64,000 nt of DNA, from positions 78,479 through 142,478 of the forward strand of contig JAOARP010000017.1 in the NCBI GenBank assembly GCA_025210525.1, given 5' to 3'. This document shows positions 50,197 to 58,930 of the stretch, in pieces (position 1 is the first letter of the stretch; the number at the start of each line of letters is the position of its first letter). The stretch comes from Marinisporobacter sp. (GTDB lineage: Bacteria; Bacillota; Clostridia; Peptostreptococcales; Thermotaleaceae). The notes under the pieces are model-generated. The model saw only the letters and a program-made list of their open reading frames with translations, ran no database searches and was not told the DNA's origin. The position numbers and the translations under genes were made by a program.

Positions 50197-51327
50197 ATGA
50201 AAATAATGAAGAAAAAAGGTCCTAGTATGAGTACAAGAGAGAGTAATCTTCTAATGATTCTTTTGATTATCATCGGGACGTACGTGGGTTTAAATTATTT
50301 GATTATGCCAAAGTTTGAAGATTATCAATCATTAAGTGAAACCCTTGTAAATGATCGAATACGGTTAGAAAAAATAGAAGAAGAATATCGAAATCGAGAA
50401 AAGCTAAAAGAAGAAGCGAAAAATTTACAGTATAAAGTAGAAAGATTAAAAGAGACGCTACCTCCCTTTATTTCAGAGGAAAAAATCATTCTAACATTAG
50501 GAGCCTATGCGAAAAAAACAAATGTTACCGTATCCTCTATTTCTTTTGAAGAAGAAAGTGCAGTACAAGCAGATTTGTATATTAGTGGAGAAGAAGGAAA
50601 TCCAGAAGAAATGGATCAAAACTTACCCACTGTATGGACAAAAAGTATCAACCTTAGTTTTTCAGGAACGATTGCTTCTTTATACGATTTTATTCACAAA
50701 TTAGAAAACAATCCAAATAAAATATTTGTAAGACAAATGCAATTAAATAAATCAGAAGATAGTGAATTGATGGGAAATATGCAGCTAGAATATATTGCAT
50801 ATACAGATGGGACAGATGATGAAAGTTTACAGCTAGAGGTTCCTTCAACAAAAGGAAAAAGTAGTCCATTTACTTCTTATGAAGGCTACAATAAAAATGA
50901 TTCTATTCCCAAGGATCAAGAAGATGCAAATTTTCATTTAATCATAAATAAAAATCTGAAAGGACCAAAGTTTAGTTTGGGTGAATACAATCATCCAGAA
51001 ACAGAAGTGTATAACAATGGTAAAAATCAAATTCATGGAAAATTAATTATAGAACAAAATGATGACCAATATACATATACTTATTCTTTAGAAAAAAATA
51101 AAAAGACACAAACAAAAGGACTAAAAGTAAAAAATGGAATCCTAGAAATGAAGGTTTCTGCCTTTCCAAGAACGGGAGAAGATGACAAATCAGAAATTAT
51201 CTTCAATGTAGAGAATGCAACAGGGAAGGTTCTTGAAATAACGGTTGTCGGAGATGATGTGAAAAACCCTCATTTTAAATCAGGAGCATATAGTGGAAAG
51301 GTTCATGTAAAGCGGGTGAGCAGATAA
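50197..51327 (+). CDS. pilO: Type IV pilus assembly protein PilO
   Basis: A 376-residue protein with one membrane helix (about 20-40), a coiled coil (about 50-95) and a PilO-type ferredoxin-like domain (about 95-210). The C-terminal 160 residues form an extra beta-rich part, so it is longer than typical PilO (about 200 residues). The extra domain may contact the wall in this monoderm system. ATG 50197 follows AGGAGGTG. Confidence 0.85.
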   Translation: MKIMKKKGPSMSTRESNLLMILLIIIGTYVGLNYLIMPKFEDYQSLSETLVNDRIRLEKIEEEYRNREKLKEEAKNLQYKVERLKETLPPFISEEKIILTLGAYAKKTNVTVSSISFEEESAVQADLYISGEEGNPEEMDQNLPTVWTKSINLSFSGTIASLYDFIHKLENNPNKIFVRQMQLNKSEDSELMGNMQLEYIAYTDGTDDESLQLEVPSTKGKSSPFTSYEGYNKNDSIPKDQEDANFHLIINKNLKGPKFSLGEYNHPETEVYNNGKNQIHGKLIIEQNDDQYTYTYSLEKNKKTQTKGLKVKNGILEMKVSAFPRTGEDDKSEIIFNVENATGKVLEITVVGDDVKNPHFKSGAYSGKVHVKRVSR

Positions 51328-51328
51328 A

Positions 51329-52474
51329 ATGTTTAAAAACAACAAAGGCTTTACCCTCCTTGAAGTCATCATCGCCATCTCCATTTTAGCTATGGTTGTA
51401 GGAACCCTTCTTCGCTCCTTTGCCTTTTCTGCAAAACTAAATAAACGTGCCTATGATACGAATATGGCAAATGCACTAGCCCTTAGTGAGGCAGAGGAAA
51501 TTAAGAAAGATTGTGAAGCGTATATTGGTGTTGTAAATCAAAAGATAGAGGTAGAGTATTTTGATATACAGTGGAATTCGTTGGGAAATACAGACAGTGC
51601 AGATGCAAAATTTGTTAGAGAAGTGAAGGTAGAAAAAGTAAAAAAAGAAGGTCGTATGAATAGTTATATGGAGAATACATATATGGATGATGAACGTGTT
51701 CATATAATGGTACCTAATGAATTAGCAATTGTGGGGGTGCTTCATGAAGAATATAGTTCTGGTGCAAAAGCTAATAGGGAATATAAACTTAATACATATT
51801 CTTTTACACAAAATAGAAGAGCTGATATTGCAAGAGGGCTAATGAAATGGAAAAAGTATATAGATGATGAAGAAAAAAAGAGTAGAAAGCTGAGTGGAAC
51901 AGAATTAGTAAATAAGTTCAGAGAGGGTCTATATTGGTATATGCCGTATATAAAAGCACCCAATGGAGAAAACAATTATAGCATAGGAAATTTGAAAAGT
52001 GGATATACCCTTGGAGATCAGGACGAGGTTAGAGGTCAAGGCATAGATGAATTAAAGGTGACAGATGCAATCCCTATAACCTTCTTGTGTAGAGAAGATA
52101 CAATGAAGCAAGCAGTAACTTACAAAATATATTTAGTGAATTTAACGAATAAAAATGTAGATGTGTATGTTCAATATATAAGGGATGGAAGCAATACAAG
52201 TGTGTTTTCTCGTGTTCAAGTAGAAATAGAAAATGGCATGGATTTAATCAAAGAGGAGATTGATATAAATCCTACAAGTTATAGTGAAAATTATGAATAT
52301 ATACTTGGCTATGAATACGGAAAATATGGAAATATTCGTAGTATGAGTAATTATTTTACGCAGACAGACAATACAGATACTTATACCATAGATGTGAGTA
52401 TGAAAAGAAAAGAAGATGATGTTTTATTAGGAAGTTATCACACACAAGAGTATGAGATGGATTTGAGTAGATAA
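51329..52474 (+). CDS. Minor pilin, PilV/GspI-like
   Basis: A 381-residue prepilin-like protein: leader MFKNNKG, then FTLLEVIIAISILAMVVGTL with the conserved glutamate. The head is unusually large for a minor pilin (about 350 residues). It may be a tip-located adhesin or priming subunit. It starts one base after the pilO stop and precedes the PilX-like gene. Confidence 0.85.
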   Translation: MFKNNKGFTLLEVIIAISILAMVVGTLLRSFAFSAKLNKRAYDTNMANALALSEAEEIKKDCEAYIGVVNQKIEVEYFDIQWNSLGNTDSADAKFVREVKVEKVKKEGRMNSYMENTYMDDERVHIMVPNELAIVGVLHEEYSSGAKANREYKLNTYSFTQNRRADIARGLMKWKKYIDDEEKKSRKLSGTELVNKFREGLYWYMPYIKAPNGENNYSIGNLKSGYTLGDQDEVRGQGIDELKVTDAIPITFLCREDTMKQAVTYKIYLVNLTNKNVDVYVQYIRDGSNTSVFSRVQVEIENGMDLIKEEIDINPTSYSENYEYILGYEYGKYGNIRSMSNYFTQTDNTDTYTIDVSMKRKEDDVLLGSYHTQEYEMDLSR

Positions 52475-52485
52475 GAGGGGGCAAA

Positions 52486-54801
52486 ATGGATAGAATATGG
52501 AGAAATAATGAAAAAGGCTCTGCTATAATATTAGTATTAATTGTGATTATCATATTATTAACATTAGGCACAATGGCTTTGAGTATTGGTATTGGAAATT
52601 TAAGATTAGGAGAAAAAAGTAAAGCGTGGAAAGAAGAATATTATGATTTAGATAAAGCAGCTGAAGAGCAGTTAAAAGTAATTAATGGTATATTGGCAAT
52701 TGCTGAGGATGCGACTATTCGATATATGAAATATGAATTATATAGCAAAGGAACCATACCACAAAAGTTAGTAGATAAATTAGAAAAATATGGAGCTGAG
52801 AAATTAGATAAAAAGTTTAATTCTGGTAGTTCTCAAAAAGATAAAATAGAAAAACAACTAAAGAAGATACAAGAAAAATTAAAAGCAAATCTTAAAACCA
52901 CTAACAACCAACAATTTGTATACAATCAATGGGTAAAAGCGGTTAAAAATAAAAGCATGAGTGGGTCTAAAATTGATCCTGAAAAATATAGCCAAAATAT
53001 GGATGGGTTTTATAAAGAGGCTTTTCCGAAGATCTACTATAATTTTGCTACGAGAGCGTTAGCAACTTTACAAACATCAAGTGGTTTTCAATCAATTAGT
53101 ATAAATGGGAAAACACTTGATTATAAAATAAAGATGATCCAAAAGAAAAAAACAGGGAAAACAGGGGAAAAAGATTATAGTGATTTTTCTGGTAATTGGA
53201 CAGATTATAATCCTACGGATGATGATTTGCAATTTGAAATAACTGTAAAAGATGATAACGGAAAACAATTAATCTCGAAAGGAAATGTAAAATTCCCTGT
53301 GTACAGTGCTCAAACAATGAGAACAAACACTGTTATTTATGGAAATCCTCTATGGGCAAATGCGATTACTGCCGGTGGAAATATAAGTTTTGAGAATAGG
53401 GCTACTATAAAAGGAGATGTTTTTGGGTCTGGTTCAGATGGCATTGTTATTAAGAAAGGAAAGACGATTGATATTTATGGGAATTTATATACAAGTGGAG
53501 ATATTTCTGTAGATGCGAATAATGGGGAATTAAATGTACATGCCTATAAGCCTAATTTTGATGTAAATTATAAAAAAAATTATATATTTCCTTGTGGATA
53601 TTATATAGATGAAAAAATTTCTATTATGAGTGAGGACGATAAAAGAAAATTAGAAGGTACATACACTTATGATATGCCATTGATTTATCCTGATGGAGAT
53701 ACAGGTGGAAATGTATATTGTAATAATTTGCTGTTAAAAAGTATTTATAATAGTAATAAGATACGCGTTGAAAAGAATGTAATTACAAAAGGTTCCGTTA
53801 AGAATAAAAGCGGAGTTGGCTCGGAAATAAAAATGGATGGAAACTATATAGGAATTACCTCTGGGGATGGAAGTGATGCTTCTTCTGAAGGTAGTGTTAT
53901 TTACAGTGAAGGTAGTGGGAAAATTATTTTAGGAGAAAAAATGATTGTTCCTGGGAAAATAGTTGGTACGAATCGTAGCGTTTCTGATAAAAAAATTGAA
54001 AATGCAATTATCAATTTGGGGTTACCTAACAATATAGATTATAAAAAATTATTTGATGAAGCTTGTGCGCAAGATTTAATTGATAAGAATGCTATTGTAT
54101 ATATTGAAGATAGTGGTATTGAATCCACTCATACATCGTTAAGCGTTACAAACAACAATATAGGTGGATATAGTGCTGGAGAAATGTTTATAAAAAAGAA
54201 TGGGAATATAAGATACTATGCAAATGATTCAAAAATTGTAGGAAATTGGACTATGAAGAATGGAAAATGGATACAGCCTAATAAAATTATTCAAGCTAAA
54301 GAAAATAAAGAAGCATATAAGACCTTTGAAAGAAATAAATTTCTAGAAAAAATATTTACTATGAAAACAAAGCATTTTGGAACAAAGAACAAAACATTTA
54401 GCGACATGGTCTATGAAAATAATCTTTTTGATGAAAAGAACAAGGTATTAGATGAAGCTAAAAGTGGAGTATATTTTTATAATGGAGATACAACTATGAA
54501 TTTATCAGGAAAAGATGGCATTGTTTATTGCAAGGGAAATTTAATGATTACAGGAGGAATTTTTCAAGGAAGTATTATTTGTACAGGAAATGTAATTATT
54601 AAAGGAAATACAGACATTACATATAATGAAACTAAAATTATGGAAAAAATAAGAGGGAACATACCTGCAAGAAAATTTTTTGAGCGTGGAGGAATGGGGA
54701 AATTCATAGAATATGTAGTAGAAGAAAAAGTAAATCCTAAAAATAGAAAGGCTACAAGTTCAGAACGCTATGAAATCATAGAATGGAGAGAACAATCATG
54801 A
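52486..54801 (+). CDS. Large PilX-like pilus protein with beta-helix-like domain
   Basis: A 771-residue protein beginning like PilX proteins: RNNEKGSAIILVLIVIIILL with one membrane helix and a glycine before the hydrophobic stretch. After a helical part (about 45-160) comes a beta-rich stretch rich in GN-IS, GD-F and GNLYTSGDISV turns (about 275-400 and 650-720), resembling polymer-forming bactofilin/beta-helix folds. The residue at mature position 5 is not glutamate (SAIIL), as in other PilX proteins. It could be a very large tip subunit. Its TGA overlaps the prepilin peptidase ATG. Confidence 0.75.
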   Translation: MDRIWRNNEKGSAIILVLIVIIILLTLGTMALSIGIGNLRLGEKSKAWKEEYYDLDKAAEEQLKVINGILAIAEDATIRYMKYELYSKGTIPQKLVDKLEKYGAEKLDKKFNSGSSQKDKIEKQLKKIQEKLKANLKTTNNQQFVYNQWVKAVKNKSMSGSKIDPEKYSQNMDGFYKEAFPKIYYNFATRALATLQTSSGFQSISINGKTLDYKIKMIQKKKTGKTGEKDYSDFSGNWTDYNPTDDDLQFEITVKDDNGKQLISKGNVKFPVYSAQTMRTNTVIYGNPLWANAITAGGNISFENRATIKGDVFGSGSDGIVIKKGKTIDIYGNLYTSGDISVDANNGELNVHAYKPNFDVNYKKNYIFPCGYYIDEKISIMSEDDKRKLEGTYTYDMPLIYPDGDTGGNVYCNNLLLKSIYNSNKIRVEKNVITKGSVKNKSGVGSEIKMDGNYIGITSGDGSDASSEGSVIYSEGSGKIILGEKMIVPGKIVGTNRSVSDKKIENAIINLGLPNNIDYKKLFDEACAQDLIDKNAIVYIEDSGIESTHTSLSVTNNNIGGYSAGEMFIKKNGNIRYYANDSKIVGNWTMKNGKWIQPNKIIQAKENKEAYKTFERNKFLEKIFTMKTKHFGTKNKTFSDMVYENNLFDEKNKVLDEAKSGVYFYNGDTTMNLSGKDGIVYCKGNLMITGGIFQGSIICTGNVIIKGNTDITYNETKIMEKIRGNIPARKFFERGGMGKFIEYVVEEKVNPKNRKATSSERYEIIEWREQS

Positions 54802-55589
54802 TTACCTTATTCATTTTTACCATAGGCATTGTTATAGGTTCTTTCCTAAATGTATGTATCTACAGAATTCCCAATGAGCAGTCTACCATATTTCCTCCTT
54901 CTCATTGCCCTTGTTGCAATGAAAGATTAAAGCCATTAGATTTGATTCCTATTTTTAGCTATATCTTTTTAAGAGGGGTATGTAGGTATTGTGGGAGTGG
55001 ATTTTCTCCAAGATATGCGTTGGTAGAGTTTTTAACGGGAATTGTATATGTAGTTATTTTCAAAAAATATGGTTTAGGGGTAGAATTTATTGCTTTTACA
55101 TATCTTATGACTTTATTGATTATTGTATTTTTTATTGATTATGACCATATGATTATTCCTGATGTAGTGGTACTTACAGGATTAGTTGGAGGGGTTATAT
55201 TAATTATTTATCAATATATTCATCCTATAAGTTTTTATGAAAATCCATTAAGTCTTATCATAGGTGCTTTTACAGGATCAGGATTTTTGATTTTTGTGTC
55301 TATTGTAGGGATGGTTGCTTATAAAAGTGATGAAGTTATGGGTATGGGAGATGTGAAAATCTTCTTTCCAATAGGAATTTTTTTAGGATGGAAGATGACC
55401 CTTATTGCCTTATCAATAGCAGTTTTAACAGCTTCTATTAGCAGTATCATTTTGATAGGATTAAAATACAAAAACCGAAAAAGTATGATTCCATTTGGAC
55501 CTTTTATTGTAATAGGAACCTTTATAACGATTTTGTGGGGACAAGAGTTGTTTGATTTATGGTACCAATTTACCTTTGGAAATTATTAA
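54798..55589 (+). CDS. pilD: Prepilin peptidase PilD
   Basis: A 263-residue membrane aspartyl protease that cleaves prepilins at the glycine and N-methylates the new end. Two CxxC pairs (CPCC and CRYC) lie in the cytoplasmic loop. The active aspartates are in FFIDYDHMIIPD and GMGDVKI. About eight helices are visible. ATG 54798 overlaps the preceding stop (ATGA) and follows GGAGAG; an in-frame ATG at 54783 is less likely. It is the last clear pilus gene, followed by a terminator-bearing leader. Confidence 0.94.
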   Translation: MITLFIFTIGIVIGSFLNVCIYRIPNEQSTIFPPSHCPCCNERLKPLDLIPIFSYIFLRGVCRYCGSGFSPRYALVEFLTGIVYVVIFKKYGLGVEFIAFTYLMTLLIIVFFIDYDHMIIPDVVVLTGLVGGVILIIYQYIHPISFYENPLSLIIGAFTGSGFLIFVSIVGMVAYKSDEVMGMGDVKIFFPIGIFLGWKMTLIALSIAVLTASISSIILIGLKYKNRKSMIPFGPFIVIGTFITILWGQELFDLWYQFTFGNY

Positions 55590-55601
55590 AATATGAAATA
55601 A

Positions 55602-55649
55602 CTGGTTAGATTAATAGAGAGCAGGATTGCTTAGCTAGAGATAGACCAG
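55602..55649 (+). ncRNA. Candidate riboswitch of new type, copy 3 (before SLH-transglutaminase genes)
   Basis: 48 bases. CTGG (55602-55605), TTAGATTAATAGAG, hairpin AGCA-GGAT-TGCT, then TAGCTAGAGATAGA, closing CCAG (55646-55649). The hairpin is shorter and has different pairs than copies 1, 2 and 4, which supports pairing. The closing strand is shared with the terminator at 55645. No clear promoter precedes it. It begins 13 bases after pilD stops, so it may be read through from the pilus operon. Confidence 0.72.
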
Positions 55650-55692
55650 TTCAAAACAATACCTTTTAGGTATTGTTTTGTGCTGGTTTTTT
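55645..55692 (+). terminator. Terminator after pilD / leader terminator of the next operon
   Basis: ACCAG (55645-55649) pairs with CTGGT (55683-55687) around a perfect inner stem CAAAACAATACC / GGTATTGTTTTG with a TTTTA loop. A T-run follows. It could end the pilus operon or gate the next genes. Confidence 0.9.
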
Positions 55693-55751
55693 ATTTTTAT
55701 AAGATGCCTATAAGGTAGAGGGTATAAATTGATTTAGATAGGATGAAATGA

Positions 55752-55787
55752 TTATTTGAACGGTAGTTGAAGAATAAGTTCAAATAA
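55752..55787 (+). promoter_or_regulatory. Inverted repeat just upstream of the 55808 gene
   Basis: A perfect 10-base inverted repeat TTATTTGAAC / GTTCAAATAA with a 16-base gap, ending 8 bases before the GAGGAG ribosome site. It could be an operator or a translation-controlling hairpin. Confidence 0.45.
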
Positions 55788-55807
55788 ACAGTAGAGGAGA
55801 AGGAATT

Positions 55808-56173
55808 GTGATGCCACCAGATATTAAGCATTCGTTGAAATTTGATTTTGAAAAGAAAATCATTTCAGGAAAAAAAACAAAAGTGTTAGTAATTACTTGG
55901 CAATTTACAAAAAGTCAAAAAATCAAAAGAAATCACCTTGCTTTTGTTACTTTGATGCATTTAGATTTACAGCAATATATGATGAACTATGGCAAAATCG
56001 ATGAAGAAACAGGTCAAGCGAGAGTAGAATTTCGTATTTTAGATTTTTATGCACCTGGGAATTATGGGGTGATCTCTATTGGGATGATTGGCAATTTATT
56101 TGATTCTGTAGAAAAGTGTTTTTTAAGTTCAGGGGAGAACGAACCTATGCCAACGATTCAGTTGTGGTTTTAA
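55808..56173 (+). CDS. Small protein of unknown function
   Basis: A 121-residue soluble protein without signal peptide, starting at GTG 55808 or ATG 55811 after GAGGAGAAGG. It has alternating hydrophobic residues suggesting a beta-rich fold (KKTKVLVITWQF, ARVEFRILDFYAPGNYGV). I recognise no family. It lies 30 bases before the SLH-transglutaminase gene and behind copy 3 of the candidate riboswitch, so it is probably co-expressed with that surface protein. Confidence 0.65.
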   Translation: MMPPDIKHSLKFDFEKKIISGKKTKVLVITWQFTKSQKIKRNHLAFVTLMHLDLQQYMMNYGKIDEETGQARVEFRILDFYAPGNYGVISIGMIGNLFDSVEKCFLSSGENEPMPTIQLWF

Positions 56174-56203
56174 TAAAATTTAAAGAAGAAGAGGAAGGAT
56201 AAG

Positions 56204-58345
56204 ATGAAGAAATTTTTTGTGCAAGGAATGAGTATATTATTTTGTTTACTTATGATGACTATTTCTGTAGCTGCAAATAATACGATCAATGATTTAAAAG
56301 GACATTGGGCGAAAAATTATGTAGAAAAATTGATAGATGAAAAAATTATTTCAGGATATGATAATAATAATATTCGACCAGATCAAACCATTACAAGAGC
56401 TGAATTTATAACGGCTCTTAATAAAATATTTGATTACAAAAAGAAAGATCCTTTGAATTTTAAGGATGTATTAGGAAGTGAATGGTATGCGGGAGAAATG
56501 GCAAAAGCAAAAATGATTGGAATTATAAATGGATATCAGGATGGAACTGTACATCCTAATGAACCTATCAAAAGAGAAGAAGCTGCTATATTATTATATA
56601 AAGCATTTCAATTAGAAAATGCAATGCCCATGAGATCTTTTGAAGATGAAGATTATTTTTCTTTGTGGAGTAAGGATGCTATATATACTTTAAAGGAAAA
56701 AAATATTATATCAGGATATAACGATAATACTTTTCATCCAAAGAGTCTAATTAGTCGAGCTGAAGCATTTACTATGATTGCAAAATTAAGTGGGGATATT
56801 ATTCAGGAGGATATAGAGAGAAAGACCTTTAAAAATAATGTTATTCTCAATAAAGGAAATATAAAACTTAAAAATATTATTATTGAAAAGGATTTATATT
56901 TATCTGAAGGAATTGAAAAAGGAACAATTACCCTAGAGGGGATAGAGGTTAAAGGAAAAGTACATTTAAATTGTAGTTCTAAGGATGAAATTGTCCTCTT
57001 GGATAGTGAAGTTAAAAAGATAAAACTTAACCAACCAGCAACAATAAAAATATCTAAAAATACAATGATAGAGCAAATAGATGTAAGTGCAAAGGATTGC
57101 CAGATTGAAGGAAATGGTGTGATCAAAGAAATAAATGCCAAAGAAAAGATAAAGATTAATGAGGAAGTGAAGGATCATGGAAAGTATCAAGAACTTTCTA
57201 TAAAAGAGAAAAATGTAAAGAGTAAAAAGTCTTCCTCAGGTGGTTCATCTAGTAGTACTAGAAAATCTTCAAATAAAGATACCTTAGAGAGTAAAGATAC
57301 AATTCCATTAAAAGAGGAAGAAAGTAAAACAGATAAAGAAAGTGTTGATGATCAAGCTAAGAAGGATATGCAGCCCCCACAAAAATTGCCATCTACTGTA
57401 TATGAGCAAATTAAGATAGCACTTGAAAATTTTGACGAAGAAGTAATTTTCACTGGACGTGAAGAAATTGATTATAATGAGGTTTGGATGACTTTGGGAC
57501 AAGTGATAGATGATGATCCTAGATTAGAATTTACCCGATTTCTTTTTACAAATGGAAGATATGAGCAACAAGCTAAAAAGCTTGTTTTTGGATATACGGT
57601 ACCTAGGGTTCAATTGAAAAATCGCTTGACAAGAATAGATGCGAGAATAGATACTATTATTAAACAAGTGATCAAATCAGATATGGATGATTTCCAAAAA
57701 GAAAAGGCGATTCATGATTATATAGTATCTCGTGTAGAATATGATTATGAGAACTATAAAAATAATACAGTACCTTTAGTATCACATCAGTTAGAGGGAG
57801 GACTACTTTATAATAGAGCAGTCTGTGATGGGTATTCGAAAATGATGAAAGCATTATTAGATAAAGTGGGTATAGAAAACATGATTATTTCAGGAAATAT
57901 GAAGGATGCAGGTGGTGCACATGCTTGGAACTTAGTAAAATTAGGAGGAGTTTATTGCCATGTAGATGCGACTCATGATGATCCTATTTCAGATAGGAAA
58001 GATGATGGCGTTTCACAGAGCAATAAGATTTACTATACTTATTTTAATGTGACAGATGATTTTATGAAGGATACAAGAAAATGGAAAGCATCAGATTATC
58101 CAGTAGCCAATAGTAAAACTTATAATTATTATGAATATTATGGATTGATGGTTTATTCAAAAGAAGAATTTAAGATGAGGGTGAAAGAAGCTGTAGTCAA
58201 TAAACAAAAGGAAATTAATCTTTATTCAGATGTAACAATTGATGGAAGTGATATTGTTCAAGCCCTTAAAGAAGCTAAATATTATGGTAGTTATAATTAT
58301 CCAGATAAACCTACACATAATGTTTTGATTAAATTGAATTTTTGA
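56204..58345 (+). CDS. SLH surface protein with transglutaminase-like domain
   Basis: A 713-residue exported protein with a signal peptide (about 1-23). Three SLH wall-anchoring modules come first (LKGHWAKNYVEKLID, FKDVLGSEWYAGEM, FEDEDYFSLWSKDAI, about 28-195). A short beta-helix-like stretch follows (about 205-325), then a serine-rich linker. The C-terminal transglutaminase-like domain (about 480-640) has its likely triad C541 (AVCDGYSK), H573 (AHAWNL) and D588 (HVDATHDD). Such domains can be wall proteases or cross-linking enzymes. ATG 56204 follows a GAGGAAGG site. Confidence 0.9.
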   Translation: MKKFFVQGMSILFCLLMMTISVAANNTINDLKGHWAKNYVEKLIDEKIISGYDNNNIRPDQTITRAEFITALNKIFDYKKKDPLNFKDVLGSEWYAGEMAKAKMIGIINGYQDGTVHPNEPIKREEAAILLYKAFQLENAMPMRSFEDEDYFSLWSKDAIYTLKEKNIISGYNDNTFHPKSLISRAEAFTMIAKLSGDIIQEDIERKTFKNNVILNKGNIKLKNIIIEKDLYLSEGIEKGTITLEGIEVKGKVHLNCSSKDEIVLLDSEVKKIKLNQPATIKISKNTMIEQIDVSAKDCQIEGNGVIKEINAKEKIKINEEVKDHGKYQELSIKEKNVKSKKSSSGGSSSSTRKSSNKDTLESKDTIPLKEEESKTDKESVDDQAKKDMQPPQKLPSTVYEQIKIALENFDEEVIFTGREEIDYNEVWMTLGQVIDDDPRLEFTRFLFTNGRYEQQAKKLVFGYTVPRVQLKNRLTRIDARIDTIIKQVIKSDMDDFQKEKAIHDYIVSRVEYDYENYKNNTVPLVSHQLEGGLLYNRAVCDGYSKMMKALLDKVGIENMIISGNMKDAGGAHAWNLVKLGGVYCHVDATHDDPISDRKDDGVSQSNKIYYTYFNVTDDFMKDTRKWKASDYPVANSKTYNYYEYYGLMVYSKEEFKMRVKEAVVNKQKEINLYSDVTIDGSDIVQALKEAKYYGSYNYPDKPTHNVLIKLNF

Positions 58346-58374
58346 AATCCCTTAAATAAAAAAAGGGAGGGGAT

Positions 58375-58838
58375 ATGGGGATAATTCTATTCCTAGGAGC
58401 GTTAATCTACTTCGTTAGAAAGGCATATAAGGAAGATGTATTAGAGATTAGAGGTCAGTTGATGTATTTGATGCTTATTGTATTTTTTATTTTTAATATA
58501 TTTATGGTGGATCTTAGGAGTAATTTCTTTTACCAAAATGAGATTGTTTGTAGAGGAGTTTTGGAAAAACAATCAATACTTATGCATACGACCAGATAAG
58601 AAAAGTACGAATTATAATAGATTTGACAAGAGGTGGAAAAGGTAGACATTATGATTTGGTTATGAATAATGGAAAGGCTATAAACCTGTTTTATTATGTA
58701 GAATATATCCCTTTTGTTGAAAGCAAACTTCCTTCTAATACCCCTCATCTTACGAGAACTTCTGATTTTAATAAACTTCAAAGGTCAGGAAAGCTACCTT
58801 ATAGGATCTATAATGATTTTACTGTTGTAGATACTTGA
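58375..58838 (+). pseudogene. Frameshifted gene for a small membrane protein
   Basis: The first frame (ATG 58375 after GGGAGGGG) encodes two membrane helices (IILFLGALIYFV and MYLMLIVFFIFNIFMV) and stops at 58599. The sequence continues as a coherent protein in the -1 frame (TINTYAYDQIRKVRIIIDL, then GKGRHYDLVMNNGKAINLF) to TGA 58838. A one-base shift near 58556-58570, at TTTT or AAAAA, would join the two into about 154 residues. The second part looks like the beta-rich domain of bacterial PH-like membrane proteins. It may be a real mutation, a sequencing error or less likely recoding; the site is not a canonical slippery heptamer. The stop of the first frame is TAA, so selenocysteine is excluded. 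Confidence 0.7.
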
Positions 58839-58875
58839 ATATTATGATAAAAGCTTAGGTGCAGATTAAGATATA

Positions 58876-58909
58876 AAATAGGACAGGATAAATTTATCCT
58901 GTCCTATTT
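58876..58909. terminator. Bidirectional terminator before the motor genes
   Basis: A 17-base inverted repeat (AAATAGGACAGGATAAA / TTTATCCTGTCCTATTT) between converging genes. The core ATAGGACA-GGA closely resembles the terminator at 37576. Confidence 0.85.
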
Positions 58910-58930
58910 GTATTTCTAAATGAATAGATA

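Noticed and set aside
29986..55649. Assigning the four-copy leader to c-di-GMP-I, c-di-GMP-II, T-box, PyrR or LicT-type (RAT) elements
   Set aside because: I compared remembered cores (GGCAAACC and GACGCAAAGC; GGGUUUAAA and CCGACC; T-box AGGGTGGAACCGCG; PyrR GAGAGGCT; RAT sequences) and none fits all four copies. I therefore leave the family open.
58597..58599. Selenocysteine recoding as explanation of the split gene
   Set aside because: The first frame ends in TAA, not TGA, and the continuation is in a different frame.
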